From Candidatus Zipacnadia bacterium (GTDB lineage: Bacteria; Armatimonadota; Zipacnadia; Zipacnadales; UBA5352): a stretch of 49,134 bases of DNA. Location of the stretch: NCBI GenBank assembly GCA_029820945.1, contig JALGUJ010000023.1:1-49134 (forward strand). Direction: 5' to 3'. Shown in pieces: positions 15,500 to 23,856 of the stretch. Numbering within the stretch: the first letter of the stretch is position 1; the number at the start of each line of letters is the position of its first letter. The notes under the pieces are model-generated. The model saw only the letters and a list, made by a program, of their open reading frames with translations. It did not search any database and was not told where the DNA came from. The translations under genes were made by a program, and so were the position numbers.

Positions 15500-16564
15500 A
15501 TGAGTCGAAACGCCGACAGCATGACCGCGCGCGAGCGCATCCTGGCCGCCATCGAGTTCACGGGGCCGGATCGCTGCCCGATCCACCACTACATCTTCCC
15601 CGGCGCGCTGTGGCGGCACGGGCAGCGGCTGGTTGACCTCGTCGAGCGCTATCCTGACGACTTCGGCAACGAGAACATCGAGAGGAACCTCCAGCGCATG
15701 CCCGAGGAGGGGCAGACCGACGAGGACGTGGTTGAGTACCAGGACGCCTGGGGCACGGTCTGGCGCAGGCTGGCCGGCTACACCTCCGGCGAGGTCCTTC
15801 GGCCGGCTATCCCCGACTGGGACGCCTGGGAGGACTACGAGTTCCCGCCGCAGCCGCCCGACGAGCACTTCGAGCAGTTCGCGGCGGATGTCGAGGCCCG
15901 GCACCCGGAGGAGTTCGTGACGGCGAGCGGCGGCGGCTTCTTCCAGCTCATGCAGCACATGCGGGGGCCGGCCAACTACTTCGCCGACCTCGCCGAGGAC
16001 CATCCCGGCGCCCACGAGCTGGCCGACCGGATGGTCGGGTACAACCTCTATCGCATCGAGCGTTACCTGACGTGTGGCGTGGACTGCATCCGCTTCGGCG
16101 ACGACTGGGGCGCCCAGCACCGCCTGCTCATCCACCCGGAGATGTGGCGGCGCTTCTTCAAGCCCCGCTATGCGCGGATGTTCGCGCCCATCCGCGACGC
16201 CGGCGTGCACGTGTGGTTTCACACGGACGGGTGGATCCTGGAGATCATCGAGGACCTGATCGAGATCGGCGTAACGGTCCTCAACCCCCAGCACCCGTGC
16301 ATGGGGACCGGGCGCGTGGGGGAGATCTGCGGCGGCCGCGTCTGCATCCGCACCGACATCGACCGCCAGTGGGTCATCCCCTTCGGCACGCCCGAGCGGA
16401 TCGAGGAGGCGGTGAAGGAGGCCATCGAGGCCTTCGGGACCTTCGACGGCGGCTGCCTGCTCCACGGTGAGGTGGGGCAGGAGGTGCCCTTCGAGAACAT
16501 CGAGGCGCTCTACTCGGCCTTCTACCGGTACGGGCGCTACCCGCTCGCGTGGCTGGAGCGGTAG
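15500..16564 (+). CDS. Uroporphyrinogen decarboxylase-like protein (putative corrinoid-type methyltransferase)
   Basis: This 354-residue cytoplasmic protein is of the URO-D superfamily. It starts MTARERILAAIEFTGPDRCP at Met8, the family's usual opening. Next come CIRFGDDWGAQHRLLIHPEMWRRFFKP (the 'GDD...L..SP..w..f..P' core, given here as positions 195-221) and then GVHVWFHTDGWI. In MtaA/MtbA methyltransferases this last motif carries a zinc ligand pair HxC; here it reads HTD, so the cysteine is missing. It therefore need not be a classical cobamide methyltransferase, and it is not true HemE. It diverges from the propeller gene (198 bases apart) and converges on the DUF4091 gene (10 bases apart). 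GGGAG lies upstream of the start. Confidence 0.85.
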   Translation: MSRNADSMTARERILAAIEFTGPDRCPIHHYIFPGALWRHGQRLVDLVERYPDDFGNENIERNLQRMPEEGQTDEDVVEYQDAWGTVWRRLAGYTSGEVLRPAIPDWDAWEDYEFPPQPPDEHFEQFAADVEARHPEEFVTASGGGFFQLMQHMRGPANYFADLAEDHPGAHELADRMVGYNLYRIERYLTCGVDCIRFGDDWGAQHRLLIHPEMWRRFFKPRYARMFAPIRDAGVHVWFHTDGWILEIIEDLIEIGVTVLNPQHPCMGTGRVGEICGGRVCIRTDIDRQWVIPFGTPERIEEAVKEAIEAFGTFDGGCLLHGEVGQEVPFENIEALYSAFYRYGRYPLAWLER

Positions 16565-16574
16565 GCCCGCCGCA

Positions 16575-19433
16575 TCACAGCACCTCGCGCAGCGCCAGAA
16601 TGCGGGCGATCAGCCGCGAGCGCAGGCTGGTGTAGTCGTCGTGGCTGAGGTCCTCCGCGTAGGCGGTCGGGGCCTCGGTTTCGTCGATGGACAGGACGGC
16701 ATCCAGCTCCGCGAGGGCGGCCTCGGCCGCGGCCCGCTGCTCGGCGTTGCCCTGCTCCGCGCGGGCGGCCAGGGCCTTGAGGGTGGCGATGTAGCGCATG
16801 TCGTCGATGCCCTCGCGGATCGCCTCCCAGTCCATGGTCGGCACCGGCCCGTCCTCGCCCGGGTAGGCGCAGCACCAGTCGCGGGCGGTGCCGTCGAAGT
16901 CGTAGTAGGGGTCACCGTTGTAGGCCTGGTAGTGCCAGTAGTACATGGCCTCGGCGGGGCGGCGGTAGAAGCCGAAGCCCGAGGAGTTGCGGGCACGCCG
17001 GCAGTCGTTGAGGTAGGCCGAGCCGTAGCGCATGTAGCGCTTGCCGCGCTCCAGCAGGCGCTGCTCCTGCTCGACGGTGTAGGGGATGTTCCCGCACCAG
17101 ATGTCGAAGGTATCGCCCCACCTCTCGCCCGCCTCGTAGTTGTTGACGGTGATGTAGCTCGTGGCGCCGGGGACCTGGCCGATCAGCCCGCACAGGAGGT
17201 TCGCCCGCCGCCCTCGCTCCTCATCGTTCCCGATCTCGTCCACCGGGTAGTAGAGCAGCTTCGGCGTGTCCTCGCGCGATGAGACCTCCTCCAGCCGCCG
17301 TATGGCCTCGATGTAGAGCGCCTCGAAGTCGCCGTCGGGGAAGGCGCGCTTGATGCGGCCCTCCAGGCTTGGGTTGTAGGGAATCGGGCCCTCGATGCCC
17401 ATCTGCTTGAGGTGCTGAAGCAGCGCCAGCAGGTCGGCGGCGTCAACCTTGAGTTCGCCATCCTCGTTGGTCACCACCGCGGGGGTGCTGACGGTGACCG
17501 CGGTGACGCCGTGGGCGAGCATGTCGCGGATCTGCATGTCCATGCGCTCGCCCTCGACGCGCGTGTCCCGCCAGTACATCCCGACCGGCCGCTCGGCAGG
17601 CTCGAGCTCGAAGGGCAGCACGCTCAGTCGCAGCTCGGTCTCCCATTCCCCGCTCTCGGCGATCACCCGCACCGGCGCCCGGTAGCCGCCGGGCTCGGCG
17701 TCCGCGGGCACGTGCACGGTCAGCCAGAACTGCTGTGTGGTGTCCGCGGGCACATCCACGCTGTCGAACAGCTCCAGCAGCTCGGGCACCACGCGGTACT
17801 CAGTGCCCCACGAAGAGCCGATGCGCTGCGGCCAGCAGCGGACCCTGCGCACCTCGACCGCGGACGCCGGGATCGTCGCTGCCCCTGAGTTCAGTTCGCC
17901 GACCTCGACGCGCACGCCGCTGAGGTCCTGCAGCGCGCGGATCGCGACCGTCGCCGGCTCGTACTCGCCGGGCGCGGCCGTGGCGGCCAGCTCGCGCGCG
18001 ACGGCCTCGGCGGTCGGGACCGACTGGCGGTAGATCAGCTCCATCCAGTTCGGCGCCCAGCCGATGAAGCCGCGCTCGCGGTCGGCATCGGTGGGCTCGA
18101 CCATCTCGCCGAACTCGGGGTAGTCCAGCTCGACGAAGTTGCGCTCGAACGCCTCCTCCTTGATGCGCTGCAGGGCGGCGCGGATCTGGGCGATCTTGCG
18201 GTCGGCGAACTGCCGCTCCTCGTCGCTGCCGGCGGGCAGGATGACCAGTCCGTTGATGGCGAAACTCTTGCTGGCCGGGTCCGGGTCGTCGGCATCGATG
18301 GTCAGGTCCAGCCGCCCGTCCTCCACCGTCACGTCGAAGACCACGTCGGTGGTGCGGCTGAAGGGCAGACTGATCTCCTCGACGACGACCTCACCCTCGG
18401 CCTCGAGCCAGTACTTCTGCTTGCCCGGCAGGCCGTACTGCAGGTCGCCGTGGAAGCTCACGACCCGGTAGTCTCCATTGGGCACGTCCACCGCGAAGGT
18501 CTGGCGCACCTGCGTGTGGTAGTAGCCGCTGGCCATGAGCAGGTCGCGGAAGAGGTCGTCGCTGCCGACCCCGCCGCGGTCGCGTTCGCCCAGCCCGGGC
18601 ACGTCTCCGCTGGCGGGACCGAAGTTGCTGATGGTCACCGGCTGGCCGCCCTCATAGGGGATCCAGCCGAAGCCCGTCTGGGGGGAGTAGACCGCATGAG
18701 AGTCGGCCACATAGAACTGCGCGAATGACGGCGAGTCGGCGGGGCCGAAGTCGAAGGCCCACCAGGTGAAGCCGTCGTCAACCCGCTTCGGGTCATCTGG
18801 GCCGGCCGCCGCGGCCGGCTGCTGCTGATCCTCGGGGAGCGGACTGCCCCAGACCTCGACCTCCGAGAGCGTGATGTAGCTCTTGCCGGGCGCGAGGCTG
18901 AAGACGATGCGCAGACCGTCGGCGCGGCGGTCCACCGCCAGCTCATTCCAGCCATCCTGCACCGGCTCTATCTTCCCCACGCGCAGCGCGTCAGGGAACT
19001 CCAGCGGATCGCCCTTCACGAAGACCTCGATCTCCCGCGTGCCGTGCGGGCCGTCCTCGGGCGAGAGCACGCATAGCCGCACGCGGTCGATCTGACAGGC
19101 CATCCCCAGGCTGACGATGAGTTCGCCCTGGGGCTGGCCATGCCAGTACGCGTACGGGGTGGGCTCGCGCTGGTGGTCAAAGGACGAGTCGCCGTTGGTG
19201 AATGAGCCCTCGGCGAAGGAGTAGCGCGTCCTCCCCTCCTCAGCATTCGCGAGAGGCGGATTGACGGTATAGGAGCCGCCCGTCTGGTGCATCGGTGCGC
19301 CCGCGTATTCGCTGTGCTCCGGGTTGTTCAGCCCGTTGTCGGTGAGCAGCAGGCTCTCCTGCGCCTGGCTGGCCGCACAGACCAGCAGGACGGTGAGGGT
19401 GGAGATCGTCGTGACGCGGGTCAGATGTCTCAT
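16575..19433 (-). CDS. Secreted DUF4091 / GH123-like protein with N-terminal discoidin-like domain
   Basis: This 952-residue protein has a signal peptide at 1-23 (ending SQA before QE). Residues about 25-200 look like an F5/8-type C (discoidin) carbohydrate-binding domain, and a second beta domain follows to about 410. The C-terminal 350 residues carry the DUF4091 hallmark DWEAIREGIDDMRYI and a barrel with YYPVDEIGND, where Asp732-Glu733 form the D-E pair expected of GH20/GH123-type substrate-assisted hexosaminidases. Family membership is well supported by these motifs; hexosaminidase activity is inferred. The start at 19433 is chosen for the signal peptide; an upstream ATG at 19469 would hide it. 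Its stop is 10 bases from the stop of the URO-D-like gene. Confidence 0.85.
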   Translation of the reverse strand: MRHLTRVTTISTLTVLLVCAASQAQESLLLTDNGLNNPEHSEYAGAPMHQTGGSYTVNPPLANAEEGRTRYSFAEGSFTNGDSSFDHQREPTPYAYWHGQPQGELIVSLGMACQIDRVRLCVLSPEDGPHGTREIEVFVKGDPLEFPDALRVGKIEPVQDGWNELAVDRRADGLRIVFSLAPGKSYITLSEVEVWGSPLPEDQQQPAAAAGPDDPKRVDDGFTWWAFDFGPADSPSFAQFYVADSHAVYSPQTGFGWIPYEGGQPVTISNFGPASGDVPGLGERDRGGVGSDDLFRDLLMASGYYHTQVRQTFAVDVPNGDYRVVSFHGDLQYGLPGKQKYWLEAEGEVVVEEISLPFSRTTDVVFDVTVEDGRLDLTIDADDPDPASKSFAINGLVILPAGSDEERQFADRKIAQIRAALQRIKEEAFERNFVELDYPEFGEMVEPTDADRERGFIGWAPNWMELIYRQSVPTAEAVARELAATAAPGEYEPATVAIRALQDLSGVRVEVGELNSGAATIPASAVEVRRVRCWPQRIGSSWGTEYRVVPELLELFDSVDVPADTTQQFWLTVHVPADAEPGGYRAPVRVIAESGEWETELRLSVLPFELEPAERPVGMYWRDTRVEGERMDMQIRDMLAHGVTAVTVSTPAVVTNEDGELKVDAADLLALLQHLKQMGIEGPIPYNPSLEGRIKRAFPDGDFEALYIEAIRRLEEVSSREDTPKLLYYPVDEIGNDEERGRRANLLCGLIGQVPGATSYITVNNYEAGERWGDTFDIWCGNIPYTVEQEQRLLERGKRYMRYGSAYLNDCRRARNSSGFGFYRRPAEAMYYWHYQAYNGDPYYDFDGTARDWCCAYPGEDGPVPTMDWEAIREGIDDMRYIATLKALAARAEQGNAEQRAAAEAALAELDAVLSIDETEAPTAYAEDLSHDDYTSLRSRLIARILALREVL

Positions 19434-19577
19434 GAGGACACCTCTGAATGACTCTCTGCCATGGTACATCCGAAGGTGGTACTTCGCCGAAGCCCTGTCG
19501 CCTCCCTTGTAGCTGTGAACATGATTGCGGAGCGAGGGCAGTGTGCAGCCGCGTCAGGGGGACCTATGCTCGCCGCA

Positions 19578-19596
19578 GGTCCGTGCCGCACGGACC
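19578..19596. promoter_or_regulatory. 19-base perfect palindrome upstream of the exo-lyase gene
   Basis: GGTCCGTGCCGCACGGACC is symmetrical around its central base and lies 64 bases before the ATG at 19660, in the divergent gap with the DUF4091 gene. It could be an operator for a dimeric regulator or an RNA hairpin. No sigma70 boxes were found next to it. Confidence 0.4.
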
Positions 19597-19659
19597 GCGA
19601 ACCACCTCACGGTAGTGGGCTACGCAGGTTCACACGCCGAGTCTGAGGAGGCGCAAGAC

Positions 19660-22600
19660 ATGCGTTCTCGTTGCGTCCTACTCATGGTACTGATCGTTCC
19701 CATCGCGTCGCTCCCATGCCTCGCCGCTGACACCGACGGCGACGGCCTGGAGGACGCGATTGAGGAGAAGCTGGGCACCAACCCCGAACTGCCCGAGAAC
19801 CTGCAGCTCATCCATGAGGACGGCGTCGAGTCCGAGGAGAGGCGGCAGGCGGAGGGCTACGACGCGAGCAAGGACGTCGTCACCGTCGAGCTCTGCCACG
19901 TCGCCGAGGACCGCTACCTGTGGCGGACGACCTTCGCGGCCGAGCCCACGCTCGACGACACGGTGCATCACCTGTACATCGACGCCGACGCGGACGAGAA
20001 CACCGGTCGCGAGGGTTACGGCGTGGAGTACATGCTCAGCGTGGCGGGCGGTCGCCCGCAGTCCAACTTCTACACCGCCGAGGGGGACCGCGGCTCCGGG
20101 CCTGTGGTCTACCTCGCCACCGAGGGCAACACGCTCTACACCTGTGCCGACGTGGACCTGGGCCGCGATGACCGGGGCGCGCGCTTCCGCATGTGGGTGC
20201 TCTGCCACACGACCACGTCGCAGGAGCAGCCGCGAGCGTCCATGACCGACTCGACCGAGCACTTCCTCGTGGAGGCGATCCCCTTGACCGACCATGACAA
20301 GATCATGCGGCCGGGAGACTACACGGAGAGCCACAAGGTGAGCGGGACCTTCGGCCTGGACATCATCCGGCCGCTCCTGCGCGACGAGGACGTGGTCGAG
20401 GTCCGCTACGAGCAGCTCGCCACCGAGAGCTTCCCGGTGGACCTCTTCACCTCGCGCCGCTACGGGCACCTGAAGGCCGAGGGCCCCGGCGCCACCTGCC
20501 GCCGGACGGTGGAGCGGCCCGGGACCTACTACGTGGGCTTCCTGATGTACGACGACTCCAACGACGAGCGCGTGGTGATACGCATCAACGACGAGTTCCG
20601 CGGGATTGCGGTCGCCAACGCCAACAACAACCGCCACTGGATCTACCACCTCGACGAGCCCGTCGAGCTGGCGGAGGGCGACGTCATCTCACTGGAGGCC
20701 GCAGGGGCCGGCGGCAAGCACGGCATCTCGCGGCTGCTGCTCATGCCCGAGGCGCCGGAGCACCGTGAGGTCGAGTATCTGGTCGAGAACACGAGCTGGA
20801 TCGCGCCGGTGAACACCGAGGGGGAGGCCTGGATCTCCTGGACCACCACCTGGCCGTCGTCGAGCCGCTTCGAGTACGGCCGCACCACCGACTACGGCGA
20901 GGTTGCGACGGAGGACTGCCACCGGCTGGTGCATCGCGCGCGCCTGAAGGGCCTCGAGCCGGGAGCGACCTACCACGGCCGGGGCGTGGGCATCGCGCCG
21001 GACGGCAGCGAGTACTTCGGACCGGACATCGAGTTCACCCCCGACGGCATCGACCCGCCGCCGACCCGCGAGGGCGTGACGCAGGTCCCGCTGACCGTGG
21101 TCAACGAGAACCATGTGGAGGCGGAGGCCTGGCCGGTCACGGGGGGCGTGCCGTTCCCCCAGGGCCATCTCGCAAGCGTCGATGACATGCGCGTGATGCG
21201 GGATGGCGAGGAGATCCTCGCCCAGCTCAAGCCGCTGGGCACCTGGCCGGACGGCTCGACCAAGTGGGTGCTGGTGACGCTCCTCGCGGACGTCTCGGCG
21301 GGGGAAAGCGCGGAGTACCTCGTCGAGTACGGCCGCGAGGTGGACAGCAGGCTGGCGACGGAGCGCCGCGCTCCCATGGCGCGCGAGGAGGGCGGCCGCG
21401 TGATGATCGACACCGGCGCGGTCTCGCTGTCCATCGACGAGCACGGGCAGCTCGTGGGGCCGGACGGGCCGATCGTGACGGAGCTGATCGAGAGCGGGCG
21501 TGGGGAGTTCACCTCCGCGCTGAGCGAAGCGGAGGTCACCATCGAGGAGTATGGGCCGATCCGCTGCGTGGTGAAGACCGCCGGCGACCTGGTCTCCGAG
21601 GATGGCTCCGACAGCTTCCGCATCGAGCAGCGGATCATCGCCTACCAGGGCCAGCCGTTCGTGCGGGTGCATCACACCTTCATCAACGACAATGGCGAGA
21701 GCGAGTTCACCGACCTCGAGCGCATGAGGTACCTGGTGCCGGCGCGCGCGAGCGGCTGGCGGGCCGAGGTGGTGGACGGGGAGCCGCTGGTGATGCAGGC
21801 GGGCGAGAGCGTCTGGCAGCGCTTCGACCGAGAGTTCGTGCCGGCTGGCGGCGAGCCGGTGGAGGGGCGACTCGTGGGCGGGCTGGTCGCCGACGACGGC
21901 TCCATGGCCGTGGCCTGCCGCGACTTCTGGCAGAACTACCCGAAGGGCTTCGAGGTGGTAGCCGACGCGGTGAGCATCGACCTGTGCCCGGACTTCGAGG
22001 CAGGGCTCTACGACGAGTTCCCGTTCGAGAAGGAGGGCCACCAGCTCTACTACTACCTGCTGGAGGGCACGTACACGCTCAAGCGCGGGATCGCGAAGAC
22101 GCACGAGCTGCTGGTGGACTTCGGCGGCGGGGACTGCGCGGCACACTGCGCGCTCTTTCAGCGCCCGCTGCTGCTCACCGCCGAGCCGCAGTGGTGCTGC
22201 GACAGCAAGGCCTTCTACAACGTGGCGCCGCGCGACGAGGAGCGCTTCACGGCGTACGAGCAGGCCATCGACCGGAACCTCCAGAACTACATCTCCCGCC
22301 GCGAGGGCCAGCACGACTTCGGCATGATGAACTACGGCGACTGGTACGGCGAGCGCGGCTCGAACTGGGGCAACATCGAGTACGACACCCAGCACGCCTT
22401 CTTCCTGGAGTACATCCGCTCCGGCAACCCGGACGCGTTCTTCCTGGGCGACGCCGCCGAGCTGCACAACCGCGACATCGACACCGTGCAGTGGTCGGAC
22501 GATCCCCACCAGCTCGGCGCGGTCTACGTGCATCAGATGTGTCACGTGGGCGGCTACTACGACAGGTCGGTGCCCGACACGCTGGGCTTCCCGCGCGCGG

Positions 22601-23856
22601 GCTACACGGTGACCCACGCCTGGACCGAGGGCCACTTCGATCATTACTACCTGACCGGTGATCCGCGCTCGCTGGCGACGGGCATGGCCGTGGCGGACTT
22701 CTTCACCGACAAGGAGCTATCGCGCCCCTACGACTGGACCAGCGCGCGCGAGCCGGGCTGGCACCTCATCATGCTCGCTTCGGCGCTGGCGGCCACCAAC
22801 GACCCGTACTACCTGAACGCGGCGCGCATCGTCGTGGACCGCGTGCTGGAGACCCAGGACGTCGAGCCGCGCGAGCTGCCCGAGTACCAGAAGGAGCCCG
22901 GCCGCACCCACCAGGTCGGCGGCTGGTCGCGCATGATGGTGCCGGGGCACTGCCAGTGCGAGCCCAGGCATCGGGGGAACGCCGGGTTCATGGTCGCCAT
23001 CCTGCTGACGGGCCTGGAGTATTACCACGATGTGACCGGCGAGCCCGCGGTGAAGGAGGCCATCATTCGCGGCGCGCACTACCTGCTGGACGAATGCTAC
23101 TCGCCCGTCACGCACGGCTTCCGCTACACCTCCTGCCCGAACACCCACTACGGCTCCGGCGCCTCCCCGCTGATGGTCGAGGGCATCGCCCGTGCCTACC
23201 GCTGGACCCGCGACGAGCGCTTCCTGGACCCGCTCACGCACGGGCTGGCGCTTGGGGCGGGCGGCAGCAGCTATGGCAAGAGCTTCTCGATGTACTACCG
23301 CTGCGCGCCGCGCCTGCTCGCCGACCTCGCCGCCGTCGGCCTGAGCCTCGAGGAGCGCGAGCAGGAGGCGCTCGTCCCCTTCGAGAAGCCCGAGTGGATG
23401 ACCGAGCTGCCGGAGGAGCGCATGATCGTCATCCAGGCCGAGGACTTCGCCGAGGAGGGCGGAGGGACCGTCGGCATCCAGGACGACCGGCACGCCACCT
23501 GGGGGACGATGATCACGAAGTGGCACGCCGACATCGGCCACTGGGTGCAGTGGGCCTTCGAGGTGCCTGAGGACGGCCGCTACCGCGTCATCTTCCGCTA
23601 CGCCACCGGCAGCGAGAACGCCAGGCGCAGGCTGACGCTTGATGGGGACGTGCCGCATGAGGCTGCGGCGGAGGTCGCCTTCGAGGAGTCCGGCGGCTAC
23701 GGGCACAACCCCCACGACTGGCGCTACCTGCCCCTTCAGGACGCGGAGGGCAACGAGGTGGTGCTCGACCTGACCGCCGGTGAGCACACCATCCGCATGA
23801 CCAACCTGGGGGACGGGCTGGGGCTGGACTTCATCGTGTTGGTGCGGGAGGACTGA
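19660..23856 (+). CDS. Secreted PcRGLX/YetA-like exo-lyase (PL26 type) with several accessory domains
   Basis: This 1398-residue protein has a signal peptide to about Ala23. It opens with a calcium-binding TSP3 repeat, DTDGDGLEDAIEEKLGTNP. Beta domains follow, one with LYIDADADENTGREG, and a fibronectin III-like segment lies at about 377-465 (AWISWTTTWPSSSRFEYG). From about 470 the sequence matches the PcRGLX/YetA N-terminal barrel pattern: WPVTGGVPFPQG, then LGTWPDGSTKWVLV. It continues with IIAYQGQPFVRVHHTF and an alpha/alpha toroid (about 860-1240). A CBM6/35-like domain closes the protein (IQAEDFAEEGGG, then GLDFIVL). Known PcRGLX enzymes remove terminal disaccharides from rhamnogalacturonan. 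The start at 19660 has GAGGAG upstream. Its last 26 bases overlap the convergent heparinase-propeller gene. Confidence 0.87.
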   Translation: MRSRCVLLMVLIVPIASLPCLAADTDGDGLEDAIEEKLGTNPELPENLQLIHEDGVESEERRQAEGYDASKDVVTVELCHVAEDRYLWRTTFAAEPTLDDTVHHLYIDADADENTGREGYGVEYMLSVAGGRPQSNFYTAEGDRGSGPVVYLATEGNTLYTCADVDLGRDDRGARFRMWVLCHTTTSQEQPRASMTDSTEHFLVEAIPLTDHDKIMRPGDYTESHKVSGTFGLDIIRPLLRDEDVVEVRYEQLATESFPVDLFTSRRYGHLKAEGPGATCRRTVERPGTYYVGFLMYDDSNDERVVIRINDEFRGIAVANANNNRHWIYHLDEPVELAEGDVISLEAAGAGGKHGISRLLLMPEAPEHREVEYLVENTSWIAPVNTEGEAWISWTTTWPSSSRFEYGRTTDYGEVATEDCHRLVHRARLKGLEPGATYHGRGVGIAPDGSEYFGPDIEFTPDGIDPPPTREGVTQVPLTVVNENHVEAEAWPVTGGVPFPQGHLASVDDMRVMRDGEEILAQLKPLGTWPDGSTKWVLVTLLADVSAGESAEYLVEYGREVDSRLATERRAPMAREEGGRVMIDTGAVSLSIDEHGQLVGPDGPIVTELIESGRGEFTSALSEAEVTIEEYGPIRCVVKTAGDLVSEDGSDSFRIEQRIIAYQGQPFVRVHHTFINDNGESEFTDLERMRYLVPARASGWRAEVVDGEPLVMQAGESVWQRFDREFVPAGGEPVEGRLVGGLVADDGSMAVACRDFWQNYPKGFEVVADAVSIDLCPDFEAGLYDEFPFEKEGHQLYYYLLEGTYTLKRGIAKTHELLVDFGGGDCAAHCALFQRPLLLTAEPQWCCDSKAFYNVAPRDEERFTAYEQAIDRNLQNYISRREGQHDFGMMNYGDWYGERGSNWGNIEYDTQHAFFLEYIRSGNPDAFFLGDAAELHNRDIDTVQWSDDPHQLGAVYVHQMCHVGGYYDRSVPDTLGFPRAGYTVTHAWTEGHFDHYYLTGDPRSLATGMAVADFFTDKELSRPYDWTSAREPGWHLIMLASALAATNDPYYLNAARIVVDRVLETQDVEPRELPEYQKEPGRTHQVGGWSRMMVPGHCQCEPRHRGNAGFMVAILLTGLEYYHDVTGEPAVKEAIIRGAHYLLDECYSPVTHGFRYTSCPNTHYGSGASPLMVEGIARAYRWTRDERFLDPLTHGLALGAGGSSYGKSFSMYYRCAPRLLADLAAVGLSLEEREQEALVPFEKPEWMTELPEERMIVIQAEDFAEEGGGTVGIQDDRHATWGTMITKWHADIGHWVQWAFEVPEDGRYRVIFRYATGSENARRRLTLDGDVPHEAAAEVAFEESGGYGHNPHDWRYLPLQDAEGNEVVLDLTAGEHTIRMTNLGDGLGLDFIVLVRED

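Noticed and set aside
15302..16465. Upstream in-frame extension of the propeller protein across the URO-D-like gene
   Set aside because: It would be antisense to a well-supported gene; the ATG at 15301 has a strong ribosome site and begins the propeller sequence.
15500..16564. True HemE (uroporphyrinogen decarboxylase of haem synthesis)
   Set aside because: The N-terminal RQAGR arginine motif of HemE is absent; only the superfamily core is present.
20689..22644. 651-codon minus-strand frame inside the exo-lyase gene
   Set aside because: Antisense shadow; His/Arg/Val-rich without structure-like pattern.
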